Positions 17,627 to 26,385 of a DNA stretch of 51,868 bases are shown piece by piece. The notes under the pieces were generated by a model. It was not told the origin of the DNA. It saw only the letters and a program-made list of their open reading frames with translations, and searched no databases. The DNA comes from Fen-1258 sp964595365 (lineage in GTDB: Bacteria; Bacteroidota; Ignavibacteria; Ignavibacteriales; Melioribacteraceae). The position numbers and the translations under genes were made by a program. The DNA is taken from NCBI GenBank assembly GCA_964595365.1, contig CAZQQC010000004.1:1-51868 (forward strand), given 5' to 3'. The first letter of the stretch is position 1. Each line of letters opens with the position of its first letter.

Positions 17627-17632
17627 CTTTCT

Positions 17633-19018
17633 TTATTTTGTTAATATCTCGTATTTCCACGGACTAATAGTAATTTTTGATCCGGTAGTTAATATAACTG
17701 TTTGATTCGTAAAAAGGTTGCGAAATGTTCCTTCTATACCGGAATCTTTTAGATCGACCTCTTGCTTTTCTTTTGAAAAATTGAAAAGTGCTACAATTTT
17801 ATCCTTACCTTTTTCGCGGTAGAACGCAAAGATCGATTGATTGTCAACGGAAATTTTTCGAAACTCTCCTCCGCCGGTTCCGTTCCACAAAGTTCTGTTG
17901 GTTTTCTTTAATTTAAAAAGTGTCGAATAGATACCATGCATCTTGTCCGGCTTCCATTTTATTGTGTCCTTCTCAAAAAAGCTCAGCCGTTTGTTAAGCC
18001 CGGCTTCTTGGCCACTGTAAACCAGCGGCAAGCCCGGCACTACTCCGCTTACAACAGCAAACATTTCAGCTGCATCGCCGTATCTTTCTTTGTCCGTTCC
18101 ATGCCAGGAATTTTCATCGTGATTAGACGTGAATACCATCCTGTATGAATCGAGCGGGTATTCCTTTTTCTCTTTTTCAAAGTAGTCGTAAAAATCCAGT
18201 GGTTTCTTTTTGCCTTCTGTCAAGCCTACAAATAAATCTTTGAGCTGCCAGTTATAAGTCATATCGAAAACCCGGTGAAGTTCCGGCTCGGATGCTTCTG
18301 CAAGCATAAAAATTTGTTTTGTCTTTTCGAGCTGAGGACGAAGCCATACCCAGAATTCGGTTGGAACCATAGCTGCAACGTCGGCGCGGAATCCATCAAT
18401 GTTGCTGTTATCAATCCAGAATTTCATAGCATCGCGCATGTAGTTCCAGAGTTCCTTGTTGTCATAATTAAGATCGATTACATCTGTCCAGTCTTTTACA
18501 GGTGGAACAAAATTTCCTTTCTTATCTTTAGTATAAAAATCTGGATGGGTCTTGGTCCACACATTATCCCACCCCGTATGGTTTGCTACCCAATCAATAA
18601 TTACATGCATTCCAAGTTTGTGAGCTTGTTCGACAACATCTTTGAAATCATCGATTGTGCCGAATTCCGGATTTACAGCAGTGTAATCTTTTACAGCGTA
18701 ATAACTGCCGAGAGAACCTTTTCGATTTAGTTCTCCTATTGGATGAATTGGCATGAACCATAAAATGTCAACTCCCATTTGTTTCAGTCGCGGTAGACTT
18801 TTTGCAAAAGCTTTGAAAGTTCCTTCTGTTGTATATTGGCGTATATTCACTTCATAAATTGTAGCCGAACGGCTCCATTCAACATGATTTACAGATTTAA
18901 TTTCTTCCGGTTTGTGAGCTTTTGATGCAGTACCTGCCTTTGCCATAATTGAAATGCTCACTATCAGATAGATTAGAATCTGGTGTTTGATTCCTGGAAC
19001 GTTAAAATTTTTTCTCAT
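17633..19018 (-). CDS. Secreted alpha-amylase family (GH13) enzyme
   Basis: A 461-residue protein with an N-terminal signal sequence (hydrophobic stretch about 13-28) and a GH13 barrel. The catalytic residues are readable: nucleophile D213 in GFRADVAAM, acid/base E241 in MLAEASEPE, and D301 in TSNHDENSW. Other family blocks are DWVANHTGWD and the early YEVNIRQYTTEGTF. A short C-terminal beta domain (about 385-461) ends the protein. It should hydrolyse or rearrange alpha-glucans in the periplasm or outside. The start is the ATG at 19018. Tandem placement before a PAS histidine kinase may be only operon economy. Confidence 0.92.
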   Translation of the reverse strand: MRKNFNVPGIKHQILIYLIVSISIMAKAGTASKAHKPEEIKSVNHVEWSRSATIYEVNIRQYTTEGTFKAFAKSLPRLKQMGVDILWFMPIHPIGELNRKGSLGSYYAVKDYTAVNPEFGTIDDFKDVVEQAHKLGMHVIIDWVANHTGWDNVWTKTHPDFYTKDKKGNFVPPVKDWTDVIDLNYDNKELWNYMRDAMKFWIDNSNIDGFRADVAAMVPTEFWVWLRPQLEKTKQIFMLAEASEPELHRVFDMTYNWQLKDLFVGLTEGKKKPLDFYDYFEKEKKEYPLDSYRMVFTSNHDENSWHGTDKERYGDAAEMFAVVSGVVPGLPLVYSGQEAGLNKRLSFFEKDTIKWKPDKMHGIYSTLFKLKKTNRTLWNGTGGGEFRKISVDNQSIFAFYREKGKDKIVALFNFSKEKQEVDLKDSGIEGTFRNLFTNQTVILTTGSKITISPWKYEILTK

Positions 19019-19180
19019 AAAACTATCCGTAATAAATGTTCGTAAAATTCTAGCCGGAAGTTAATCAAAAATAGCGTTATATAAATTCATTTTTGTATAG
19101 AAACATTTTTATCTGTAATAGTTAAAAATAAACTGCGTTACCGGAAACACATGAATAAGTAACCGCGAAGCTAAATAGAA

Positions 19181-20119
19181 TTATTCCCGCACCGCCGAGA
19201 GAAAGTGCAGCTCATGGCGCAGCATCGAAACATGCAGCGGAATCTTGCCTATCATCTCTCCATCGGCTTCAATCAAACATGGATTGCCAAGCGGTTCAAC
19301 AAAGCAGCTTTCAACTTCTTTGTAATGCAATTCTCTAAGGTTAACGAATTTTCCTTTTCTAATCTTGGACAAATTCTTCAGGTAATCGAAAAGATTTACA
19401 TTGCCTGCAAGAGTAATCGCAATTTTTCCATCGTTAATTTTTGCGTGTGGTGCAATACAAATACCGCTTCCAAAATAGCGTGCATTTGCTAAAGCCAAAA
19501 TCAAAACACTGCCTTCGTAATTAAATTCTCCGGAGGTGATTTTTATTTTCTTCCTTTTGTAACGAAGAAAGCTTGTTATTGTTGCAGTGAAAAACGCCAG
19601 GTTGGGTCCATAAGTTTTGTTTCCTTCATTAACGCGTTTTGCAACTTCTGCACCAAGTCCAACATCCGTTATGTTGTTAAAATAGTGAACCCTATCTTCG
19701 TCGTGCATGGATTTATATTCGAGTTTTCCGATATCTAGCCGAATCGTTTGATTTTTTTTAATGAGTTCGTGAAGGTCCTTAATTTTGCTTGAGAGGTGCA
19801 TCGAGCGGGCAAAATCGTTGCCACTTCCAACAGGAAGCAGTCCAACAACAAGATTTTCTCTCTCAGTTTTTGGAACGCGCATTATGCCGTTAACAACTTC
19901 ACTCATGGTTCCGTCGCCGCCGACTGCAATTAAATAATCGGTTCCGATTCTAACTATTTTTTCTGCCAGATCTTCTGCCGCACAGCTTGATTTTGTGATA
20001 AAAAAGGCGGTATCGAATTCTTTGCCAAGATATTTTCCGGCTTCGTATTCAATTTTGTGTTTGCGTAGATGTTTTCCGTGAAGGACAAAAGTAATTTTTT
20101 TCAACTCGGGTTCGGGCAC
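19181..20119 (-). CDS. Diacylglycerol/lipid kinase family protein (YegS/DagK-like)
   Basis: A 312-residue cytoplasmic kinase of the DAGK catalytic family. The nucleotide-binding loop is AVGGDGTMSEVVNGIM, followed by LLPVGSGNDFARSM. The C-terminal part is a beta-rich domain. Family members phosphorylate diacylglycerol or related lipids; the substrate is not clear here. The start codon is GTG with AGGAG about 4 nt upstream; no ATG occurs before the conserved region. It is transcribed divergently from the acyl-CoA synthetase gene and separated by 162 bp from the GH13 gene. Confidence 0.9.
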   Translation of the reverse strand: MPEPELKKITFVLHGKHLRKHKIEYEAGKYLGKEFDTAFFITKSSCAAEDLAEKIVRIGTDYLIAVGGDGTMSEVVNGIMRVPKTERENLVVGLLPVGSGNDFARSMHLSSKIKDLHELIKKNQTIRLDIGKLEYKSMHDEDRVHYFNNITDVGLGAEVAKRVNEGNKTYGPNLAFFTATITSFLRYKRKKIKITSGEFNYEGSVLILALANARYFGSGICIAPHAKINDGKIAITLAGNVNLFDYLKNLSKIRKGKFVNLRELHYKEVESCFVEPLGNPCLIEADGEMIGKIPLHVSMLRHELHFLSAVRE

Positions 20120-20301
20120 CCCGCTCCTATTTTTTCCTAAAATATTTTTTATGGGGCATAAATAAAACTTTTTCCCGCAGCTGTTTTTCTCTTTTTGGCA
20201 GACCGAATATAAGTCGGATGTTTGAAGAACGCAAATAATCTAATTGGGATTCTTGCAGAATGAATCTTTATTTTTGTTACAAAAATTATTCCGGTGCGGT
20301 C

Positions 20302-22389
20302 ATGAATTCGCTTCAAAATTTTTTCTATCCGAAATCAATTTGCGTTGCTGGCGCTTCAACAAAAGAAAAAAGCATTGGCTACGAACTGTTAAAAACAATT
20401 AAGGTTTACGGATACACGGGAAAAGTTTATCCGGTAAATCCAAATGCCGATGAAGTACTTGGCTACAAATGCTTTCACTCTGTCGAAGAAATCGGCGACC
20501 CCATCGAGCTTGCAATTATTATTATACCAAAGCCGTTAGTAGAAACGTCTGTTGATGCATTGTTAAACAAAAAAGTGAAATCCATTATTCTAATCACTGC
20601 CGGCTTTAAGGAGATTGGAAAAGAAGGCGAAGAAATAGAGCGCCGTATTTTGCAAAAAATTAAAACTGCCAGCGCAAGAATGGTAGGCCCGAACTGCATG
20701 GGAATAATTAATGCTCTGAATGAGATAAAACTCAATGCAACCTTTGTAGCAGAAAAACCGGAATGTGGTTCAACCGGGTTTCTTTCCCAGAGCGGTGCCC
20801 TCGGCGCTGCTGTGTTAAATTCACTCCGCGAGTCTGACATAAAGTTAGCGCACTTTATAAGTGTGGGCAACAAAGCAGATGTAAACGAAACCGACATTTT
20901 GCATTTCTGGCAAAGCGACAACAATATAAAAACGCTGACGTTCTATTTAGAAAGTTTCGAGAACGGCGAAGGATTTATCCGTCCATTCATCACGGGCAAG
21001 ATTACAAAACCGGCAATAGTTCTTAAAGCGGGACGAACAGAAAGCGGCATGAAAGCGGCATTGTCTCATACCGGAGCTTTGAGCGCAAAGGACAAGATTG
21101 TTGGTGCTTTGCTCAATCAATTCGGAATTATACGCGTAGATGATTTGAAAGAACTTTTCAATACTGCAAAAGGCTTCGAAAATTTCAAGGCGCCACGCGG
21201 CAATCGTGTTGCTATTATTACCAACGCCGGCGGTCCGGCAATTTTATGTGTTGATGCGCTCGAAAAAGAAAATCTTGTTCTCGCAAATTTCTGTGATGAA
21301 ACAAAAAAACAATTACGGCAAATTGTCCATCCTGAAGGCACCATAAGAAACCCCGTCGATCTTCTCCCGGGCGGAACAGCCGAAATTTTCAAGAAAGTAA
21401 ATGAGATTGTTGCTGCCGACGAAAATGTAGACGCTGTAATTTCAATTTTTGTTGAACCGGTTATGGTCTCACCTTTCGAAGTAATTGAGAACGTTTATTC
21501 AATTCAATGCGACAAGTCTATTATGCAGGTTGTGATGCCGTTACCGGAATTCTGGGAAAAGTATCGAAAAGAATCTAAGAAAAAACTTCCGCTGTTTAGA
21601 AATCCGGAAAGTCCCGCAAAAGTCCTGGCTAACATGCTGTTTTATTCATCATCAAAAGAAAAATTGCAAAAGAACCGCAACGAATACGAAAAACTTCTGT
21701 GTTTGAATGAGGGCAAGAATAAATTTGGGAGCGGCTTTTTATCTCAAAAAGAACTTGGAGCGCTTTGCAGGGAATACAATCTTCCGTTGGTTAAAAGTAA
21801 GCTTGTTAAACCAGACGAACTTGAAAGGATAAATCAAAATTTCTTCCCGCTGGTTTTAAAAGGATCAACCCGCGCAGTAATTCACAAATCGGAATTGGGC
21901 GCAGTAAAGCTGAACATTAGAAATAAATCCGAACTAAAACGCGCTGCAAAAGAAATTGAAAAAAGTTTTGCAGATGCCGGTTTTACCGTCGAAAAATTTC
22001 TCATCCAACAGTTCGTTCAACCGAAACATGAACTGCTCATCGGTGGATTCCGCGACCCATCATTTGGCCCGGTTATTATCTTTGGCTCAGGCGGAAAATA
22101 CGTAGAAGTTTTTGATGATACATCTGTTAAATCGTGTTATCTGTCGGACAATGATATCGACGAAATGATAAATTCAACCAGCATTGGAAAAATATTGTGT
22201 GGTGTGCGCAGAGAAAAAACGGCCGACATCAAGGAACTGAAACGAATAGTCAAAGCTTGTGCCGTGATGATGATCGAAAACAAAAACATTGTTGAGTTCG
22301 ATCTCAATCCCTTAATCTTGAGCGGTGATAACAAATACCACGCAGTTGATATTAGAGTTCGTATTTCTGATAAAGTTGGATTATCGTAA
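20302..22389 (+). CDS. ADP-forming acyl-CoA/acetyl-CoA synthetase
   Basis: A 695-residue protein that combines the alpha and beta parts of NDP-forming acyl-CoA synthetases. An N-terminal CoA-binding domain starts with FFYPKSICVAGAS. Two succinyl-CoA-synthetase-like flavodoxin domains follow, with the phosphohistidine segment AALSHTGALSA and a GNRVAIITNAGGPAILC block. An ATP-grasp domain covers about the last 220 residues (FLIQQFVQPKHELLIGG). It would interconvert acyl-CoA, ADP and phosphate with acid, CoA and ATP, giving substrate-level phosphorylation. I chose the ATG at 20302 because homologues start close to the FYPKS motif; an in-frame ATG at 20260 would add 14 unusual residues. No protein acetyltransferase domain is attached. 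Confidence 0.88.
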   Translation: MNSLQNFFYPKSICVAGASTKEKSIGYELLKTIKVYGYTGKVYPVNPNADEVLGYKCFHSVEEIGDPIELAIIIIPKPLVETSVDALLNKKVKSIILITAGFKEIGKEGEEIERRILQKIKTASARMVGPNCMGIINALNEIKLNATFVAEKPECGSTGFLSQSGALGAAVLNSLRESDIKLAHFISVGNKADVNETDILHFWQSDNNIKTLTFYLESFENGEGFIRPFITGKITKPAIVLKAGRTESGMKAALSHTGALSAKDKIVGALLNQFGIIRVDDLKELFNTAKGFENFKAPRGNRVAIITNAGGPAILCVDALEKENLVLANFCDETKKQLRQIVHPEGTIRNPVDLLPGGTAEIFKKVNEIVAADENVDAVISIFVEPVMVSPFEVIENVYSIQCDKSIMQVVMPLPEFWEKYRKESKKKLPLFRNPESPAKVLANMLFYSSSKEKLQKNRNEYEKLLCLNEGKNKFGSGFLSQKELGALCREYNLPLVKSKLVKPDELERINQNFFPLVLKGSTRAVIHKSELGAVKLNIRNKSELKRAAKEIEKSFADAGFTVEKFLIQQFVQPKHELLIGGFRDPSFGPVIIFGSGGKYVEVFDDTSVKSCYLSDNDIDEMINSTSIGKILCGVRREKTADIKELKRIVKACAVMMIENKNIVEFDLNPLILSGDNKYHAVDIRVRISDKVGLS

Positions 22390-22435
22390 CAAAAGACTTT
22401 GTTTTGCCTGCTTACGGGAATAGGGCAGCAAATGG

Positions 22436-22479
22436 TGCGTAAAATATTACGCAGCAAACTTTCGAATAACTTTTCGAAA
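22436..22479 (+). other. Two consecutive perfect hairpins downstream of the acyl-CoA synthetase
   Basis: TGCGTAA at 22436-22442 pairs perfectly with TTACGCA at 22447-22453 across a 4-nt loop. TTTCGAA at 22460-22466 then pairs with TTCGAAA at 22473-22479. No clear T-run follows, so they are not a standard intrinsic terminator, but they may protect the 3' end of the mRNA. Confidence 0.5.
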
Positions 22480-22581
22480 CTCCTGAAAAATTATTGAATA
22501 TTTTAAAAACTTAAAGACACAGAACAAACGAGCACTGGAGACCATCAATCAGAGAATAAATTGGAACGGACTCCCGTTCTT

Positions 22582-22695
22582 TACTCCTTCTTCTCCTATC
22601 CTTTTCCTGAAGTGTACCATGTCGCCCGGTTCTACGGGAAATTTCCATTGAAATATTTTTTCTCCGCTGAAGTATTGCAGCCCGCCCCGCCGGCG
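22582..22695 (-). pseudogene. IS5-type transposase relic (N-terminal fragment)
   Basis: On the minus strand one frame reads LQYFSGEKIFQWKFPVEP, followed by GDMVHFRKRIGEEGV. This is the conserved N-terminal segment of IS5-group transposases (a YF.GE..FQW...P.DPSD..HFR.RIGEEG pattern). The similarity ends after about 33 codons and a stop follows soon. No start codon, DDE residues or obvious terminal repeats are left. It lies in the 379-bp gap between the acyl-CoA synthetase and the sigma factor gene. The rest of that gap shows only the two hairpins listed separately. Confidence 0.75.
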
Positions 22696-22768
22696 AGTCT
22701 GTTGCACAACTCTCTATGCGGGTTTATTTAAACTTTTTTGGAGACAATTAAATAACAGACGGAAGCCG

Positions 22769-23440
22769 ATGACTGAAAACCGACAACTGCATACTCAATT
22801 GCAATTTAACCTTAGTAATTATACTTTTGATTGTAATTTTTATTCAAAAAATGGGCAGTTGTTGAGCAAGTTTAAAGATTTATCGGACTTAGAGTTAATG
22901 CAGGAAATAGCGCGTTTCGAATCCCGCGCGCTTGAAGAATTATACGACCGGTACTCGCCGCTGCTTTATACAATTGTTAAAAAAATTGCACCCGATCAAG
23001 CAACCGCCGATCAAATCTTGATTGAAATTTTTGTTATTGTGTGGAGAAAAATCAACAAGTTTGATCCAAGCACTGGAAATGCTTTCAGCTGGCTCGTTAC
23101 ATTGGCGCGCAACAAAGCAGTTGACACGTTACGAAGGGAACGTTTAGCAACTGCTACAACACAATTTTACGACGATGAGTACGAAGATTTCAACATTCTT
23201 CCAACCTTTCCTCCCGATATGGATAGTTTAGATTTCAACACGGCATTTGCGCTAAAACCAAAAATTGAACAAGCGCTCGGACGACTTACAGATACGCAAA
23301 AGTATGTTCTACACCTTGCTTATTATGAAGGTTATTCTATCGACGAAATTGCCGATAAACTCAACGTTCCGGTTGAAACGGTAAGAAATAAAGTGATGAC
23401 ATCGCTTCACAGTTTACGCGATTCGTTGGTGAGTGAATAA
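22769..23440 (+). CDS. ECF RNA polymerase sigma factor (SigK-like)
   Basis: A 223-residue sigma-70 family protein. Region 2 covers about 45-115 (LEELYDRYSPLLYTIVKKI, then FSWLVTLARNKAVDTLRRER) and region 4 about 160-220 (LTDTQKYVLHLAYYEGYSI, DEIADKLNVPVETVRNKV). The first ~35 residues look non-conserved, so a later start is possible. An anti-sigma factor gene follows 1 bp after its stop, the usual partner arrangement for SigK-RskA type pairs. Targets are not deducible from the window. Confidence 0.93.
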   Translation: MTENRQLHTQLQFNLSNYTFDCNFYSKNGQLLSKFKDLSDLELMQEIARFESRALEELYDRYSPLLYTIVKKIAPDQATADQILIEIFVIVWRKINKFDPSTGNAFSWLVTLARNKAVDTLRRERLATATTQFYDDEYEDFNILPTFPPDMDSLDFNTAFALKPKIEQALGRLTDTQKYVLHLAYYEGYSIDEIADKLNVPVETVRNKVMTSLHSLRDSLVSE

Positions 23441-23441
23441 A

Positions 23442-24605
23442 ATGGCAGACCAAATTGTTCACGAAATGATTTCTGCATTTGCAGCCGGTTGTATGGATCC
23501 GGATAATTACGCACAGTTCAAAGAATATTTGATTCAAGGCGGTGAACTGCCGGATCGTGAACTTGGAGAATTGCAGAATATCGTTTCGATGATTCCGGTT
23601 ATACTGGAATTGGAACAGCCGGATGCGGCAATCAAAGATATGGTTGCCAAAAAGTTGATCGGGATGAAAGATGAAATCAAAGCTAAATTGATAAGCACGC
23701 GGAAAACAAATTCTACGTTTGGAACAACCCGCGGTGCCACCAAAAATGTACCGACTTCTTCTACCCGCCCCAAGATGACAACATTAACTTTTGCAGCAAG
23801 AAAAACCAAATCGATAACTTCTCCCGTAAAATCGATGGATGAAGAATTGAAAAAGAGTGCCGATCTTCAGAAGAGTTCTACTAAACCTGTAGCAGGTACA
23901 ACATCAAGCGCTGAGCCGGAAAGATTGGAAGCAATCAAATCGATTGAACAAAAGCAACCGCCTCTACAGCCAACGCTAACAAAGCAGTCGACCAAACCGA
24001 CTTCAGTAATCGAAGCTTCGGTATCAGAAAAAAGCGCTTCTTCGGGAATAGCCGGATGGATAGCTATTCTACTGGTTATCGTTCTATTTATGATACTCGG
24101 TTACTATACTTATTCGTCGGTCAATTCTTTACGGCAACAGGTTGAAGATTTAAAGACCGACGCTACTCAGTTAAAAAACTCGATCATTACTGCTAATAAA
24201 TTTGTTGCGAACTATAATGCGCTGGTAGAGTTTTTTAACTTTAGAGATATTTCGATGTTTGATCTTGCGAGCAGCGATGCTGCCGAAAAAAGTTCTGCTA
24301 GATTGTTACTTTCGTTTGCAGAAAAAGAGGGACTGATTCAGTTCAGAAATCCTAAACCGTTGCAGCCTAATCAGACTTATCAGGTTTGGATAACGAGCAA
24401 GGGGCAGGCTTATTCGCTTGGAACATTTCAACCTTCGGGAAATGAGTTTATAAGGATTACATCATTCCCCTTTGTACCGAAGGAACAGATTGATGGGTTT
24501 GAAATTACAGTTGAACTAAACGGCGGTTCTACAATGCCTTCATCCAATGTTTATCTTACCGGAGAGGGGGTTCAAAAAACTTTTCAGCGCGGAAAGATAC
24601 GGTAG
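23442..24605 (+). CDS. RskA-like anti-sigma factor
   Basis: A 387-residue single-pass membrane protein. The cytoplasmic N-terminal part begins with a helical anti-sigma segment (about 1-85, IVHEMISAFAAGCMDPDNYA), continues through a long Ser/Thr/Lys-rich linker (about 86-200) and reaches a transmembrane helix at about 203-223. The periplasmic C-terminal part (about 275-385) matches the anti-sigma-K domain (KPLQPNQTYQVWITSKGQAYSLGTF has the typical YQ.W). An in-frame GTG at 23433 overlaps the sigma gene; I prefer the ATG at 23442. It should hold the sigma factor inactive until regulated proteolysis. The linker is unusually long for the family. Confidence 0.87.
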   Translation: MADQIVHEMISAFAAGCMDPDNYAQFKEYLIQGGELPDRELGELQNIVSMIPVILELEQPDAAIKDMVAKKLIGMKDEIKAKLISTRKTNSTFGTTRGATKNVPTSSTRPKMTTLTFAARKTKSITSPVKSMDEELKKSADLQKSSTKPVAGTTSSAEPERLEAIKSIEQKQPPLQPTLTKQSTKPTSVIEASVSEKSASSGIAGWIAILLVIVLFMILGYYTYSSVNSLRQQVEDLKTDATQLKNSIITANKFVANYNALVEFFNFRDISMFDLASSDAAEKSSARLLLSFAEKEGLIQFRNPKPLQPNQTYQVWITSKGQAYSLGTFQPSGNEFIRITSFPFVPKEQIDGFEITVELNGGSTMPSSNVYLTGEGVQKTFQRGKIR

Positions 24606-24607
24606 AA

Positions 24608-25114
24608 TCATTTCTTTCTATTGATAAAAATACTCATTCCGAAAACAATCAGAAGAACGGGCCAGAAGTATTCGAACAAATTCCCGATTTTATTTACCAT
24701 GCTGAACAATCCGTAGTTTCTAAAAAAAGATGCAGACGAAATTCCCAGCAAGATAAAAACCGAGCCCGAGTAAAGAAAAACTTTTTCTTTGAAATTTTCT
24801 AAGAATAAAATTAGAAGAGCAGCTCCGCCAATAAAAAGAATAGAAGTGAATACAATTCCCCGGTTGTCCTGTAATTCAAAATGGGATTTCACCAGAAGCA
24901 CAACACCAATTAGAAAAATAACAGTAGCAAAAACTAATTTTTTTCTTTCGTTATTACCAAAAGTTCGGTTGACGGTTGTTATTCCGTAAAAACATAATGC
25001 AATACCTGTAATCACTCTGCCTTCAGTATTGATTACTCCGTAACTGTTCAATAATGAAAGCATGCCGTATATTAAAAGACTTATCCCGATAATTATCTTG
25101 TTATCACGTTTCAA
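24608..25114 (-). CDS. LiaF/DUF5668-like multi-helix membrane protein
   Basis: A 168-residue protein made almost entirely of five to six hydrophobic helices, ending in a Lys-rich tail. The repeated pattern of a short helix, Gly, long helix and the ending YFWPVLLIVFGMSIFINR is like LiaF transmembrane/DUF5668 domains, which often occur beside PspC proteins in envelope stress modules. Its start overlaps the end of the PspC gene by 11 bp, so the two are translationally coupled. It converges with the anti-sigma gene with only 2 bp between the stop codons. Confidence 0.7.
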   Translation of the reverse strand: MKRDNKIIIGISLLIYGMLSLLNSYGVINTEGRVITGIALCFYGITTVNRTFGNNERKKLVFATVIFLIGVVLLVKSHFELQDNRGIVFTSILFIGGAALLILFLENFKEKVFLYSGSVFILLGISSASFFRNYGLFSMVNKIGNLFEYFWPVLLIVFGMSIFINRKK

Positions 25115-25865
25115 TTTTGTTCTCTTCTTCCAAACCGGCTAATGAGCCTATTGCCAAGTATCCGGCTGCAAATAAACCTAAGGTTAATAAAGTTGCAAAG
25201 ATAAAAATTATTCTAATGGTAGCTGTATCAACATCCAGATATTTCCCTATTCCGTCGCACACGCCCAAAATAATTCTGTTATCCCTTGTACGCTGAAAAG
25301 AAAGCTGCGGTTCCTTGCTACCCAGAGTAAATTTACTTTTGGATATAATTAAGTAAAAACCAATTGCAATTGATAGCAGCGAAAACATAAAGCTGTTCGG
25401 GAAAAAAAATAATTTGCTGCCGGTAATTAATCCAATCTGCACAAATGCAAAATGAAACCCGGTAAGAATTAATATACCGCTAAACACAACTCTGAAATTT
25501 TCTTTTCTTTGGTTAGTCTTTTCAACGTCCGAAAGTTCTACGGAAGCATGTTCAAGCGGCAATAGAGCAGCGGTTATAAGATAAAACACAACACTCCACC
25601 CGCCAAGCAATAGGCTTATAATTGCAATAAGCCTGATGTTTGCTGCGCTAGCATTGAAGTAATCGGCAATGCCTGAACACACACCGCTTATTATAACATT
25701 GGATCGTGAGCGCTGAAGTCGTTTAACGGGAACAGAACCCGGGGCGTTCTCCATACGTTCAAAAAAATTTTCTTCAAAAGGTTCTTTATTGTTTTGTTCT
25801 TCAGTCATTCCTTTTTCTAATATGCTGTTTGTACTGAAATATTTCATTTTTCTTAACACGAACAT
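25104..25865 (-). CDS. Double PspC-domain membrane protein
   Basis: A 253-residue protein with two PspC domains. The first (about 48-110) has KRLQRSRSNVIISGVCSGIA followed by a helix pair; the second (about 185-245) has RTRDNRIILGVCDGIGKYLD and another helix pair. Two further helices lie between them (about 125-170). PspC is an inner-membrane component of phage-shock or envelope stress responses. The start is uncertain: ATGs at 25865, 25847 and 25808 are in frame, and the conserved part begins well after all three. It forms a likely operon with the LiaF-like gene. Confidence 0.85.
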   Translation of the reverse strand: MFVLRKMKYFSTNSILEKGMTEEQNNKEPFEENFFERMENAPGSVPVKRLQRSRSNVIISGVCSGIADYFNASAANIRLIAIISLLLGGWSVVFYLITAALLPLEHASVELSDVEKTNQRKENFRVVFSGILILTGFHFAFVQIGLITGSKLFFFPNSFMFSLLSIAIGFYLIISKSKFTLGSKEPQLSFQRTRDNRIILGVCDGIGKYLDVDTATIRIIFIFATLLTLGLFAAGYLAIGSLAGLEEENKIET

Positions 25866-26011
25866 AATGCATTTTTGTTCAAATAATTATCTGGACTTAA
25901 AAAATTATTTTTGTTGAATCCGCCTTCTTTCCGGTGAAATAAATCGGGACTTCTCACTTCGCCGAAACTTCACGAAGCCGGGTCATCGGGCTTGCAAAAG
26001 TTCATACTATT

Positions 26012-26038
26012 GAACGAAAGAACTTTTAAGGTTCGTTC
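26012..26038 (+). other. Inverted repeat in the divergent intergenic region
   Basis: GAACGAA at 26012-26018 pairs perfectly with TTCGTTC at 26032-26038 across 13 nt. It sits between the divergent PspC and DUF2905 genes and could be an operator or an RNA hairpin. A few bases later a CACTTTTTTC stretch follows. No further evidence of function is seen. Confidence 0.35.
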
Positions 26039-26123
26039 CACACTTTTTTCTAATTGCAATAAAAATCTGTGCATCTAACAAACTATTCTTTTATATTTCT
26101 TAAAGATAATAGTTCAACCGGAA

Positions 26124-26345
26124 ATGAACGAATTACAATCGCTTGGCAAATTTCTCATTTTAGCAGGCATATTCTTAATAGTAATAGGCATTGGACTAAC
26201 ATTTATGGACAAAATTCCTTTCCTCGGCAAGTTACCCGGCGATGTAGTTTTCAAAGGAAAAAATTTCACCCTCTATTTCCCTATTGTTACTTCGATAGTT
26301 CTCAGCCTTATCCTTTCGTTAATCCTTTATTTATTACGCAAATAA
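26124..26345 (+). CDS. DUF2905 family membrane protein
   Basis: A 73-residue protein with two transmembrane helices (about 10-28 and 49-70) separated by the loop DKIPFLGKLPGDVVFKGKNF, which is the signature of DUF2905. The length is normal for the family. Function is unknown. It precedes the purine permease gene by 40 bp on the same strand. Confidence 0.88.
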   Translation: MNELQSLGKFLILAGIFLIVIGIGLTFMDKIPFLGKLPGDVVFKGKNFTLYFPIVTSIVLSLILSLILYLLRK

Positions 26346-26385
26346 ATTTCATTTATTTATACCAACGTACCCGCAGGAGAATAAA

